This document shows, in pieces, positions 16,188-25,483 of a stretch of 64,000 bases of DNA. Position 1 is the stretch's first letter; each line of letters begins with the position of its first letter. The stretch comes from Egibacter rhizosphaerae (GTDB lineage Bacteria > Actinomycetota > Nitriliruptoria > Euzebyales > Egibacteraceae): NCBI RefSeq assembly GCF_004322855.1, contig NZ_CP036402.1, positions 4,496,001 to 4,560,000 of the forward strand, read 5' to 3'. A model generated the notes under the pieces. That model was not told the DNA's origin. It searched no databases and saw only the letters and a program-made list of their open reading frames with translations. The position numbers and the translations under genes were made by a program.

Positions 16188-17441
16188 TCAGCCGTGCGCG
16201 GGAGCCAGCGCGGTGGCGACGGGGTCGGTCGGCTCGTTCGCGAGTTGCTCGCGCAGTTCCATCCTGGCGATCTGCAGCCGGTGCACTTCGTCCGGGCCGT
16301 CGGCCAGGCGCAGCGTCCGCAGGTGCGCCCAGTGCTGCGCCATCGGGGTGTCCTGCGAGACACCGGCGCCGCCCCAGAGCTGGATGGCCCGGTCGAGGAC
16401 CCGCAGGGCCGTGTTCGGCGCGACCACCTTGATCATGCCGATCTCCTTGCGCGCCTCCTTGTTGCCGACCTCGTCCATCATCCATGCGGCCTTCAGGACG
16501 AGCAGGCGCGCCTGCTCCAGCTCACAGCGCGCGTCGGCGATCCACTCACGCACGACGCCCTGGCGGGCGAGCTCGGTGCCGAAGGCGTTGCGCCCGGCGG
16601 CGCGGCGGCACAACAACTCGAGGGCGCGCTCCGCCATGCCGATCGCCCGCATGCAGTGGTGGATGCGTCCCGGCCCCAAGCGGCCCTGGGCGATCGCGAA
16701 CCCGTCGCCCTCCCGCTGCAGGAGGTGATCGGCAGGCACCCGAACGCCGGTGAACTGGATCTCGGCGTGCCCCTCCCCTTCGTTGAAGCCGAACACTTGC
16801 AGGTTGCGCACGTGTTCGATGCCCGCCGTGTCGAGCGGCACCAGGATCATCGATTGCTGGCGGTACGTGTCGGCCTCGGGGTTGCTCTTGCCCATGAAGA
16901 TCGCGAGCCGGCAACGCTTGCGTGCCGCGCCGGTGGTCCACCACTTGCGCCCGTTGAGGACGTAGTCGTCGCCGTCCCGCTCGATCGAGGCCCGAATGTT
17001 CGTGGCGTCGCTCGAGGCGACGTCCGGCTCGGTCATCGCGAAACAGGAGCGGATCTCGCCGTCGAGCAGCGGTCGCAGCCACTGCTCCTGCTGCTCGCGC
17101 GTGCCGTACTGCGCCAGGACCTCCATGTTGCCGGTGTCGGGGGCGTTGCAGTTGAAGGGCTCGGAGCCGATCACGCTCCGACCCATCCACTCCGCCAGCG
17201 GTGCGTACTCGAGGTTCGACAGCCCCGCGCCCCACTCCTCGTCCGGCAGGAACAGGTTCCACAACCCCGCTGCGCGCGCCTTGGCCTTGAGCTCCTCCAT
17301 CACCGGCGGGTGATGGTGCGGGTCGCCGGACGCCTCGACCTGCTCGCGGTGGAGCGTCTCGGCGGGATAGATCTCCTGTTCGACGAACTCGCGCACCTGC
17401 GCGATCAGCTCGCGGGCACGTGCGCTGTGGGCGAAGTCCAT
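16188..17441 (-). CDS. Acyl-CoA dehydrogenase
   Basis: FAD-dependent alpha,beta-dehydrogenation of acyl-CoA, 417 residues, cytosolic. Conserved features are [17 protein letters not shown] (flavin/substrate loop), [13 protein letters not shown], the helical [20 protein letters not shown], and the C-terminal [18 protein letters not shown]. The style (long N-terminus with EIYPAE and a PDTGNME segment) resembles actinobacterial long-chain or ACAD10/11-like enzymes. ATG 17441 has GAGGAG upstream. A 12-bp palindrome beside the -10 box suggests repressor control. Confidence 0.9.
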   Translation of the reverse strand: MDFAHSARARELIAQVREFVEQEIYPAETLHREQVEASGDPHHHPPVMEELKAKARAAGLWNLFLPDEEWGAGLSNLEYAPLAEWMGRSVIGSEPFNCNAPDTGNMEVLAQYGTREQQEQWLRPLLDGEIRSCFAMTEPDVASSDATNIRASIERDGDDYVLNGRKWWTTGAARKRCRLAIFMGKSNPEADTYRQQSMILVPLDTAGIEHVRNLQVFGFNEGEGHAEIQFTGVRVPADHLLQREGDGFAIAQGRLGPGRIHHCMRAIGMAERALELLCRRAAGRNAFGTELARQGVVREWIADARCELEQARLLVLKAAWMMDEVGNKEARKEIGMIKVVAPNTALRVLDRAIQLWGGAGVSQDTPMAQHWAHLRTLRLADGPDEVHRLQIARMELREQLANEPTDPVATALAPAHG

Positions 17442-17494
17442 CTCAGCACTCCTCTGCCGCCTCCCTGCGACGCGTCGAACGTCGTGCCAGCGGC

Positions 17495-17514
17495 AGGCTA
17501 CCTGACCATGGTCA
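17495..17514 (-). promoter_or_regulatory. Promoter and palindromic operator of the acyl-CoA dehydrogenase gene
   Basis: On the minus strand TAGCCT (17495-17500) is a -10 box. Two bases upstream of it lies a perfect 12-bp palindrome, TGACCATGGTCA (17503-17514), occupying the spacer where a TetR- or GntR-type repressor would block RNA polymerase. The leader would be about 45 nt. Confidence 0.45.
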
Positions 17515-17541
17515 CCCTCAGGGCGGCTGCCGGGTCGGGCG

Positions 17542-17617
17542 CCAGGGTCAGTGATCCGCGCCCGGGTCACTCATCCGTCCCGGGTCAGTAACCGGCGGCC
17601 GGGTCAGCGATCCGCGG
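17542..17617. repeat. Iteron-like array 1 (four units of 18-20 bp)
   Basis: Units start at 17542, 17562, 17580 and 17599, with consensus CCGGGTCAGYGATCCGCGG. They lie in the gene-free stretch 17442-17943 between the acyl-CoA dehydrogenase and the molybdenum enzyme. Function unknown. Confidence 0.6.
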
Positions 17618-17822
17618 CCGGCACGCCCTCCCCTGTCGTCCCGCCGCGGTGTGGACACGTTCGGGGGTGATCGCGGTCGCTGGTGTCCACACCGTGCGCC
17701 GCTCGGCCTCCGCCCGGTCACGTGTGGGCCTTTCCGTTGGTGTCGACCGCCACTCCCGCCCACACCGTGGCACTGCGACCGGCGATGCGTCCCGGCTGTG
17801 GACGAAACCGTGGGTGCAACGC

Positions 17823-17898
17823 GTGGTTGTGACCACACCGCTGGGTGTGACCACCGCGTGGTCGTGATCACACCGCTGGGTTGTGACCACACCGCTGG
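17823..17898. repeat. Iteron-like array 2 (four TGTGAYCACA dyads)
   Basis: Near-palindromic 10-mers occur at 17828, 17846, 17863 and 17882 (TGTGACCACA, TGTGACCACC, CGTGATCACA, TGTGACCACA), spaced 17-19 bp, each within a longer GTGGTTGTGACCACACCGCTGG-like unit. The regular spacing suggests cooperative protein binding. Nothing else codes in 17442-17943. Confidence 0.6.
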
Positions 17899-17943
17899 CT
17901 TCAGCAGGCGCCCGAGCCCGCAGCAGCCGGTCGCTCGCGCGGA

Positions 17944-19545
17944 CTAGGCCTCCTCCACGCGGACCGTGACGGTGTGACGTCCGGTCGCGCCGTCGGGGCG
18001 CGCGGGGCCCTCCTCCGCCGTCTGGACCTCCCCGGTGGCATCGGTCGCGCGCACGGTGAGTTCGTGGGTTCCCGCAGTGGCGTTCTCCCACTGCCACGTC
18101 CACTGGCGCCAGGCGGCCCCGCCGATCTCCGGTCCGAGGTCGGCGGGCTGCCAGTCCCCACCGTCGACGGAGACCTCGACACGCTCGATGCCGTCGAGCG
18201 GCGCCCAGGCCACGCCGCCCACGGGCACGGTGCCGGTCACGACGTTGGCTCGATCGTGCGGGGTGTCGATCCGCGACTGGATCCGCACCGGGCCCTCCTT
18301 CGCCCATCCCCGCGGCACCCAGAACCCGTCGAACTCGTTCCAGCCGGTGACGTGGATCCGCTCCAGCCACTTCGTCGCGCTCACGTAGCCGTAGAGGCCG
18401 GCCACCACCAGTCGCGCGGGGAAGCCGTGCGCACGGGGCAGGGGCTCACCGTTCATGCCGACCGCCACGAGCGCGTCACGCCCGTCGAGCGCGGCCTCCA
18501 CCGGGAAGCCGGCGGTGAACCCCTCCACGCTCTCGCCGACGATCTGCTCCGCGTCGCTGGCGAGGCCGGCGCGGTCCAGCAGCTCACCGAGGCGGACGCC
18601 CTGCCACCGGGCGGTGCCTGCCTCCCCGCCACCCACGGGGTTGGAGACGCAGGTGAGGAGGATGTCGGCCTCGGTACCGGCGAGGTCGAGCAGCTCGTCG
18701 TAGCTCAACTCGATCGGGTTGTCGACCCGCCCGTCGATGGTGAGCGACCAACCCCGCGGTTCGACGTGGGGCGTTCGCACGGCGGTGTCGACGATGTAGA
18801 ACTCGTCGTTCGGCGTCCATAGGTCGGACAGGCCTTCGTCGATCCGCGGCTGCTCGAACGTGGATGCCGCCGGCAGTGAGTGGTTCGGCTCGGGCAGCTC
18901 GGCGATCTCCCCGGGCTCCGCCCGAGCGCCGGCGGAGAGGCTCCGCACCGCCCCGGCTCCCACCACCGAGACGCCGAAGAAGGTCGCGGCCATCCGGACG
19001 AACCCACGACGGTCGATCCCGTGGGGGCTGGCTGCAGGGTCCACGGGGGGTGACGCCGGGGAGCGTGCCCGCGCCAGCAGCGCCCAAAGGGCTGCCATTC
19101 CCACCAAGGCGCCGGTCGCGGCGGGAAGGAGCGTCGCGAGCACCTCGGCAGCCGGAGCGGCGGCCGCGACCGCGCCCCCGGCGAGGGCGATGCCGACGAA
19201 CAGCAGCCGCGCGGCGAGTGCGCGTCGTGTGCCGAGCCGTCCCACGAGTGCTCCCAGTCCCAGCGCGACGAGCACGATCCCGATCTGCAGGGCCAGCACG
19301 TTGAACGGGCCGAGCACCGCGATGGCGGCATCGGTCAGCGGCGGCGGGGAGACGGCCACGACCGCGTCCCCGACTCCCTCGATCGGCGACACCAGCGCCG
19401 AGGTGGTGGCGGCCAGTACCTCGCCGACGGCGAAAGCAACCGTCACGGCCACCGCGCCGGCGATCGCGCCATCCCGCGGCCGTGGCGGTCTGGCCGCAGC
19501 CCGCGCCGGGTCAACAGCCTCTGCCGCATCATCGGGAACGGTCAT
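17944..19545 (-). CDS. Membrane-anchored sulfite-oxidase-like molybdenum enzyme
   Basis: 533 residues. The N-terminus holds about four transmembrane helices (28-50, 72-100, 113-130, 135-158). A twin-arginine-like motif follows (RRGFVRM, 179-185) with another hydrophobic stretch (186-200), then a molybdopterin domain (about 240-400) with the Mo-ligating Cys299 in LLTCVSNPVGGG and the pterin-binding segment LPRAHGFPARLVV, and a C-terminal Mo-co dimerisation domain (about 415-530). The catalytic part should face outside. It is a YedY/sulfite-oxidase relative; substrate unknown. No haem-binding motif is seen in the helices. ATG 19545 has AGGAG upstream. Confidence 0.85.
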   Translation of the reverse strand: MTVPDDAAEAVDPARAAARPPRPRDGAIAGAVAVTVAFAVGEVLAATTSALVSPIEGVGDAVVAVSPPPLTDAAIAVLGPFNVLALQIGIVLVALGLGALVGRLGTRRALAARLLFVGIALAGGAVAAAAPAAEVLATLLPAATGALVGMAALWALLARARSPASPPVDPAASPHGIDRRGFVRMAATFFGVSVVGAGAVRSLSAGARAEPGEIAELPEPNHSLPAASTFEQPRIDEGLSDLWTPNDEFYIVDTAVRTPHVEPRGWSLTIDGRVDNPIELSYDELLDLAGTEADILLTCVSNPVGGGEAGTARWQGVRLGELLDRAGLASDAEQIVGESVEGFTAGFPVEAALDGRDALVAVGMNGEPLPRAHGFPARLVVAGLYGYVSATKWLERIHVTGWNEFDGFWVPRGWAKEGPVRIQSRIDTPHDRANVVTGTVPVGGVAWAPLDGIERVEVSVDGGDWQPADLGPEIGGAAWRQWTWQWENATAGTHELTVRATDATGEVQTAEEGPARPDGATGRHTVTVRVEEA

Positions 19546-19626
19546 GCGGGGCTCCTGGTCCGGTCCTTCACCCAGCCCCGGTCTCGAGCGGCGGAGCGGT
19601 GGTGTGCCGGATGTCCCCAGGGTAGT

Positions 19627-20625
19627 TCATTTGGTCGGTGAGGGTCCGAGCCGGGTGCCCACCGCTTCGAGCGTGGCGCGCGCATCCCCTGGATCGGGCG
19701 ACGGGCACGCGATCGCGGCGGTGGTCACGCCCCCGTCGAGGTAGGCCCGGACACGCGCGGCGACCCGGTCGGCGTCCCCGACGGCCGCGATCGAGTCCAG
19801 CATGCGATCGGACACGGCGCGAGCCGCCGCCTCACGGTCGCGTGCGGCCATCGCCTCGCGGACGCCCGCGGCCTCCTCCTCGAACCCGAGCCACTCGAAG
19901 AACCGGTTGTACGCGTCGACCGCCGCGTACGGCGCGAAGGTCCGGCGCAACTGCTCGCGGGCCCCCTCGGGGTCGTCGGTCACCCAGCAGAACAGTCGAG
20001 CGACCACCGCGAGGTCGGCGGGCACCCGGCCGACGGCCCTGGCACCGGCGGCCACCTCGTCGAGGACGGCGGGGAGGTGCTCGGGGCCCAACTGGTTGAG
20101 GCACACGCCGTCCGCCAACCCACCCGCCTGCCGCAGGCTCCGAGGGTTGAGGGCGCCCAGGAGCAACGGCACGCGCGTCGGTGGCGGGGCGAAGATCCGC
20201 GCGCCACGCACGTGCACGAACCGCCCCTCGTAATCGACCTTCTCGCCGTCGAGCAACGGCCGTAGCGCCTCGACCGTCTCCCGGAGCCGGTCCAGCGGGT
20301 GGTCGAAATCGAGCCCCGACCACCGAGCGACGATGATCTCGCTCGAGGTCCCCACGCCGAGGCTGAAGCGTCCCTCCGACAAGTGCGAGAGGCTGGCGGC
20401 GGTCGCGGCGAGGAGCCACGGGGCCCGGGTCTGGGCCGGCGCGACGGCGACGCCGAGATCCACGTCGGACGCGATGGCGACCGCGCCGAGCAGGCTCGCG
20501 AAATCGGGTCCGGCGACCTCGCTGGCCCAGGCCGACCGGTAGCCCCATCGCGCCGCTGCCTGGACGAGCTCCGGGGTCTCCCGGGGCGGCAGGCCGGCGA
20601 CGGGCAGGCTGACCGCGAGGGTCAT
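19627..20625 (-). CDS. LLM-class F420-dependent oxidoreductase
   Basis: Luciferase-like TIM-barrel oxidoreductase, 332 residues, probably using coenzyme F420 as in many actinobacteria. Family segments are SLSHLSEGRFSLGVGTSSEI, the PPPTRVPLLLGALNPRSLRQAGGLADG region, and a C-terminal GDADRVAARVRAYLDGGVTTAAI typical of the F420 subgroup. The substrate cannot be read from sequence. ATG 20625 follows AGGGGG. It is divergent from ppk across 214 bp. Confidence 0.82.
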   Translation of the reverse strand: MTLAVSLPVAGLPPRETPELVQAAARWGYRSAWASEVAGPDFASLLGAVAIASDVDLGVAVAPAQTRAPWLLAATAASLSHLSEGRFSLGVGTSSEIIVARWSGLDFDHPLDRLRETVEALRPLLDGEKVDYEGRFVHVRGARIFAPPPTRVPLLLGALNPRSLRQAGGLADGVCLNQLGPEHLPAVLDEVAAGARAVGRVPADLAVVARLFCWVTDDPEGAREQLRRTFAPYAAVDAYNRFFEWLGFEEEAAGVREAMAARDREAAARAVSDRMLDSIAAVGDADRVAARVRAYLDGGVTTAAIACPSPDPGDARATLEAVGTRLGPSPTK

Positions 20626-20703
20626 GGCATCCCCCTGGAGTCTGCGAGAACAACGGATGGAGTGCGCAGCGTAGAGGTTTCGATTCCCCGCGGGCCAACA
20701 ACC

Positions 20704-20709
20704 GTTAGC
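20704..20709 (+). promoter_or_regulatory. -10 box upstream of ppk
   Basis: TTAGCATGG contains TAGCAT about 130 nt before the ppk start, in the divergent ppk/LLM region. No PhoB/PhoP-type direct repeats are seen. Confidence 0.25.
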
Positions 20710-20839
20710 ATGGTCCGGTCCGGTGGCCCGATGCTGCGCAGCGACGGACACAGGCGAACTGCGACGGTTGCGCGTGGCGGGCCGGTGGATCCATGGCTGC
20801 CGCAGGGCGACGGCTGCGTAGAGGGAAAGGAGGCCGCGA

Positions 20840-23206
20840 GTGAGCGACCTCGACCGCCGGTCGGACCCCGGTTCGCCGCCCTCGCCGGTGCCGCCGGACA
20901 TCGCTCGCGTGCGTCCCCTGCCCGCGCGGGACGAGGACGGGCGGTTCCGGTCCCCGGATCACGGGGACTCCGAACTGGACGATCCGGCGTACTACCTGAA
21001 CCGCGAGCTCTCGTGGCTCGAGTTCAACCGCCGGGTGCTCACGCTCGCCACCGACGCGTCGATCCCACTGCTGGAGCGGGCCCGCTTCCTGGGCATCTTC
21101 CACTCCAACCTCGACGAGTTCTTCATGGTCCGCGTCGCGGGTCTGAAGCAGCAGGTCGCGAGCGGCGTGACGCGCCGGACCGCCGACGGCCGGACTCCCA
21201 GCGAGCAGCTGGGCGCGATCGCCGAGCGCCTCCACCCGATGATCGAGACCGCGCAAGAGACCTTCCACGAGCAGCTGCTGCCGCTGCTGGAGCGCCAGGG
21301 CGTGCGGATCGTCTCCGCCGAGGAGCTGTCGAGCGCCGACCGCGGTGCGCTCGATCGCTACTTCGAGGACGAGGTCTTCCCGGTCCTGACCCCCCTCGCG
21401 GTCGATCCCGGCCACCCCTTCCCCTACATCTCGAACCTCTCGCTGTCACTGGCCGTGACCGTCAGCGACCGCAAGACGGGCGATCGGCGCTTCGCCCGAG
21501 TCAAGGTGCCCGGCGTCCTCCCGCGGTTCGTCCCGGTCGCCGACGGTCAGGCGCTGTTGCCGCTGGAGGAGCTCATCGAGAGCCGGCTCGGGCGCCTGTT
21601 CCCCGGCATGGACGTGCTCGAGGCCCACGCCTTCCGGGTCACGCGCAATGCGGACCTCGACATCGAGGAGGACGAGGCCGAGGACCTCCTGCTCGCCATC
21701 GAGAAGGAGTTGCGCCGGCGGCGGTTCGGGGCCGTCGTTCGCCTCGAGGTCGAGGACACCATGCCGGCGTGGCTGCTGCAGCTGCTGGCCGAGGAACTCG
21801 AGGTGGCCGACGAGGACGTCTACCGCCTGCCCGGCCTGCTGGGGCTGGGCGACGCGACCGAGCTGGCCGAGATCGACCGCCCCGACCTGCACTGGCAGCG
21901 ATGGACACCGGTCCCGCACCCGCGGCTGCGCTCGGGCAGCGGCGGTGAGCCCGCCGATGTGTTCGCGGCGATCCGCCGGGGCGACCTGCTGGTGCACCAC
22001 CCGTTCGACAGTTTCGAGCACACGGTCGAGCACCTGATCACCAGCGCGGCCCACGACCCGCAGGTGCTGGCGATCAAGCAGACCCTCTACCGGACCAGCG
22101 GCGACTCCCCGATCGTGCGGTCGCTCGTCCGCGCCGCCGAGCAAGGCAAACAGGTGGTGGCGATCGTCGAGCTGAAGGCGCGGTTCGACGAGGAGGCCAA
22201 CATCACGTGGGCGCGGGAGCTCGAGCGTGCAGGGGTCCACGTCGTCTACGGCCTCGTGGGCCTGAAGACCCACGCGAAGACCGCGCTGGTGGTGCGGCGC
22301 GACGAGGACGGCATCCGCCGCTACTGCCATGTCGGCACCGGCAACTACAACCCGCGCACGGCGAACTACTACACGGACCTCGGAATGCTGACCGCCGACC
22401 CCGCGATCGGCGCGGACCTGACCGACCTCTTCAACTTTCTCACCGGGTACGCGCGGCACGACAGCTACCGCAAACTGCTGGTCGCCCCGGTCTCCCTGCG
22501 CGAGCGGCTCACCCGCCTGATCGAACGGGAGGTGGAGGTCCATCGCTCCGGGGAGCGCCAAGGATTCATCCGCGCGAAGCTGAACAGCTTGCTCGACACG
22601 CGCATCACCCGGAGCCTCTACGAGGCCTCACAGGCCGGTGTGCAGATCGACCTCGTGGTCCGCGGCATCTGCTCGGTGCGCCCCGGAGTCCCCGGGGTGA
22701 GCGACCGGATCCGTGTGCTGTCGATCGTCGGCCGGTTCCTCGAGCACTCGCGGATCGTGCAGTTCGGCCCCGACGACGTGTGGATGGGCTCGCCCGACTG
22801 GATGCCGCGCAATCTCGACCGCCGGGTCGAGACGCTCGCGCCGATCGACGACCCGGAAATGGCGGCGGAGTTGCGAGCGACGCTGGACGTCTACCTCGCC
22901 GACAACTGCAACGCCTGGCACCTCGAGCCGGACGGCTCGTGGCGTCGCCGGATCCCCGAGGAGGGCGAGCCGCGGCGCGACAGCCAGCGCGAGCTGATGC
23001 TCGCCGCCGCCGAGCGGGCGCCCGACGCGGTGGAGCCACCGTACGAGCCACACCGGGTCGCCGGGGAGGCCTCCGGGCCCGACGCCGAGTCCGAGCCGGT
23101 TCCGGGGCTCGCGGAGCGCGTCGTGACCGCGCCGCCGGACGAGCTTGACCTGCGGGTGTGGCTCGACCCGAGCGAGCAGGGGGCAGGCACGGAGGCCGCG
23201 CGTTAG
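20840..23206 (+). CDS. ppk1: Polyphosphate kinase 1
   Basis: Polymerises the ATP gamma-phosphate into polyphosphate, 788 residues. Conserved features are YYLNRELSWLEFNRRVL, HSNLDEFFMVRVAGLK, VLAIKQTLYRTSGDSPIV, and the autophosphorylated His497 in RYCHVGTGNYNPRTA; a second catalytic His lies in the FLEHSRIVQFG region. An acidic tail of about 60 residues follows the core (DAESEPVPGL). GTG 20840 is preceded by GAAAGGAGG 6 nt upstream, so the start is secure. An ABC exporter pair follows, with a TAGGCT box overlapping the ppk stop (23204-23209). Confidence 0.95.
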   Translation: MSDLDRRSDPGSPPSPVPPDIARVRPLPARDEDGRFRSPDHGDSELDDPAYYLNRELSWLEFNRRVLTLATDASIPLLERARFLGIFHSNLDEFFMVRVAGLKQQVASGVTRRTADGRTPSEQLGAIAERLHPMIETAQETFHEQLLPLLERQGVRIVSAEELSSADRGALDRYFEDEVFPVLTPLAVDPGHPFPYISNLSLSLAVTVSDRKTGDRRFARVKVPGVLPRFVPVADGQALLPLEELIESRLGRLFPGMDVLEAHAFRVTRNADLDIEEDEAEDLLLAIEKELRRRRFGAVVRLEVEDTMPAWLLQLLAEELEVADEDVYRLPGLLGLGDATELAEIDRPDLHWQRWTPVPHPRLRSGSGGEPADVFAAIRRGDLLVHHPFDSFEHTVEHLITSAAHDPQVLAIKQTLYRTSGDSPIVRSLVRAAEQGKQVVAIVELKARFDEEANITWARELERAGVHVVYGLVGLKTHAKTALVVRRDEDGIRRYCHVGTGNYNPRTANYYTDLGMLTADPAIGADLTDLFNFLTGYARHDSYRKLLVAPVSLRERLTRLIEREVEVHRSGERQGFIRAKLNSLLDTRITRSLYEASQAGVQIDLVVRGICSVRPGVPGVSDRIRVLSIVGRFLEHSRIVQFGPDDVWMGSPDWMPRNLDRRVETLAPIDDPEMAAELRATLDVYLADNCNAWHLEPDGSWRRRIPEEGEPRRDSQRELMLAAAERAPDAVEPPYEPHRVAGEASGPDAESEPVPGLAERVVTAPPDELDLRVWLDPSEQGAGTEAAR

Positions 23207-23326
23207 GCTTGCCGGTCGGCCCGAACCCCCCGGCCCCATCCGCGTGCCCGACCGGTCCTCGACCCGGACCGCCGGGGGTCCACGGCCGGGGCCGACCCCG
23301 CCGCCCCGATCCGGAGTCCGCGAACC

Positions 23327-25483
23327 GTGCCGCCGCCCGAGCCCAGCCAGTCCACGTCGTCGGACGCGATGACCCCGTCCTCCCGCTCGCTCCACGCCTC
23401 CGGCCAGCCTGCCGATGCGTCGGCCGGTGCGGGGGCCGAGCCGGAGGGGGCTGAGACGGCCCACGGAACCGAACCCGCGACTGGCTCGAACGGCACGGGC
23501 GAGCCGGGGCGGCCCTCCGGCGGGCGTGCTGCGGAGAGGCGCCGGCGACGGGGGGCGGTGGCCGATCATCCCGCGGCCTCCGGTGAGGACGCCAGCCGGG
23601 CGCAGCTCGCTGCCGCCACCGACCCGCGGATCGTACGCCGCGGACTGCGGGTGCTCGGGATGGGAATCCGCGAGGAGCCGCGGTCGTTCGCCATCGCCGT
23701 CACCGGGTCGGCGGTCTACGGGCTCGCGACGGTCGGCTCCGCGATCGTCCTCGGCGCGGTCATCGATCGGGTGGTCGAGCCCGCGTTCATCCAGGACGAG
23801 ACGAGCACCCTGGCGCTCGCCGCCGCGGCGGCCGCGCTCGCGGGCGTCGCGTTCGCCAAGGCGGCCGGGATCGTCGTGCGCAAGGTCGCCGCGACCTGGA
23901 TGCAGGCGGCCCTGCACGCCCGCTACCGCAAGCGGATCACCCGCCAGTACACCCGACTGCCGCTCTCGTGGCACCGCCGGCACACCACCGGTGAGCTGCT
24001 GTCGAACGCGAACGCCGACGTCGAGGCGACGTTCTGGCCGATCGCCCCGCTCCCCCTGACCTGCGGCGTGGTGGTGATGCTCGTGGGCTCGGGCGTGGCG
24101 CTGGTGGCCACCGACCCGTGGATGGCGGCGGTCGGCATCGCGGTCGCCCCGATCATCAGCTTCGTCAACTGGCGGTTCAACACGGCCATGCGTGGACCGG
24201 CGACCCGTGCGCAGCAGAAGCGCGCCGACGTCGCCGAGGTGGCGCACGAGTCGTTCGACGGCGCGTTGGTCGTCAAGACCCTCGGCCGCGAGAGCGAGGA
24301 GACCCAGCGCTTCCGCGAGGAGGCCGATGAGCTGCGTGACGAGCTCATCCGCTTCGGGCGCATCAAGGCGGTGTTCGACCCCCTCATGGAAGCGCTGCCG
24401 GCGCTGACCATCCTCGGTCTCCTCGTGGTGGGCGGTCTGCGCTTGGAGCAGGGCGCCATCTCCACCGGCGACCTCGTGCTCGTGGGCTACCTGTTCACCC
24501 TCCTCGCGTTCCCACTGCGAGCGATCGGGATGATCCTCTCCGACCTGCCGCGGTCGGTCGTCGGCTGGAACCGTGTCGAGAGAGTGCTGAAGGCCGAGAG
24601 CGACGAACCCGACGGCGAGGCGGACCTGCCGCGCGCCGACGGCCGCCCGGCGGACCTCGCGCTCGACGAGGTCCGCTACGTCTACGAGGATCCCGGGGCT
24701 CGGGAGACGCTCGGCGGAGCGCCCGGTTCCCGGCCCCGTTCCGCGGAGGAGGATCCCCGCGCCGAGGCGGCGTTGCGGGACGTGACGTTCGATGTCCCCG
24801 CCGGGCGCACCGTCGCGCTCGTCGGCCCGACCGGTGCGGGCAAGTCGACGATCGCCTCGCTGCTGGTGCGCCTGGCCGACCCGGCGGGCGGGTCCGTCGC
24901 CGTCGACGGGGCCGACGTGCGCGAGCTCAGACGTGCCGCGCTCACGCGCGACGTCGCGGTGGTCCTGCAGCACGCGTTCCTGTTCGACGACACGATCCGC
25001 GAGAACGTGACCCTCGGAGCGGACGTCGACGACGACGAGGTGTGGCAGGCCCTCCGCGTCGCACAGGCCGAAGGGTTCGTCAGCGAGCTCGACCACGGCC
25101 TCGACACGGTCGTGGGCGAGCGCGGGACGACGCTGTCGGGCGGGCAGCGGCAGCGCGTCGCGCTCGCTCGCGCGCTCGTGCGGCGCCCGCGATTGCTCGT
25201 GCTCGACGACGCGACATCGAGCGTCGATCCCTCGGTGGAGGCGGCGATCCTCGCCGGCCTCCGGGAGGCCGAGCTGCCCGCGACGATCCTCGTGGTGGCC
25301 TATCGGCGCGCGACCATCGCCCTCGCGGACGAGATCGTGTACGTCGAGCGTGGCCGGGTCGTCGATCGCGGGAGCCACGACGACCTTTTCGCGCGAGTGC
25401 CCGGCTACCGGCACCTCGTGTCCGCCTACGATCGCGCCGAGCGCGCGGGCGGGAGCGACACCTCGCACGGGGGCCGCGGATGA
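23327..25483 (+). CDS. ABC exporter half-transporter A (degenerate ATP site)
   Basis: 718 residues: a disordered N-terminus (1-100), six transmembrane helices (about 120-410) and a nucleotide-binding domain (about 440-700). Walker A GPTGAGKST and LSGGQ are intact, but Walker B ends in VLDDATSSVD (Asp in place of the catalytic Glu) and the H-loop reads VAYRRAT (Tyr for His). These are the hallmarks of the inactive site in heterodimeric exporters. The partner gene starts inside its stop (ATGA). Start GTG 23327 is tentative; ATG 23369 is possible. The exported substrate is unknown. Confidence 0.85.
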   Translation: MPPPEPSQSTSSDAMTPSSRSLHASGQPADASAGAGAEPEGAETAHGTEPATGSNGTGEPGRPSGGRAAERRRRRGAVADHPAASGEDASRAQLAAATDPRIVRRGLRVLGMGIREEPRSFAIAVTGSAVYGLATVGSAIVLGAVIDRVVEPAFIQDETSTLALAAAAAALAGVAFAKAAGIVVRKVAATWMQAALHARYRKRITRQYTRLPLSWHRRHTTGELLSNANADVEATFWPIAPLPLTCGVVVMLVGSGVALVATDPWMAAVGIAVAPIISFVNWRFNTAMRGPATRAQQKRADVAEVAHESFDGALVVKTLGRESEETQRFREEADELRDELIRFGRIKAVFDPLMEALPALTILGLLVVGGLRLEQGAISTGDLVLVGYLFTLLAFPLRAIGMILSDLPRSVVGWNRVERVLKAESDEPDGEADLPRADGRPADLALDEVRYVYEDPGARETLGGAPGSRPRSAEEDPRAEAALRDVTFDVPAGRTVALVGPTGAGKSTIASLLVRLADPAGGSVAVDGADVRELRRAALTRDVAVVLQHAFLFDDTIRENVTLGADVDDDEVWQALRVAQAEGFVSELDHGLDTVVGERGTTLSGGQRQRVALARALVRRPRLLVLDDATSSVDPSVEAAILAGLREAELPATILVVAYRRATIALADEIVYVERGRVVDRGSHDDLFARVPGYRHLVSAYDRAERAGGSDTSHGGRG

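Noticed and set aside
17441-17944. CRISPR array in the repeat-rich stretch
   Set aside because: Units are contiguous with no unique spacers of constant length, and no cas genes are present.
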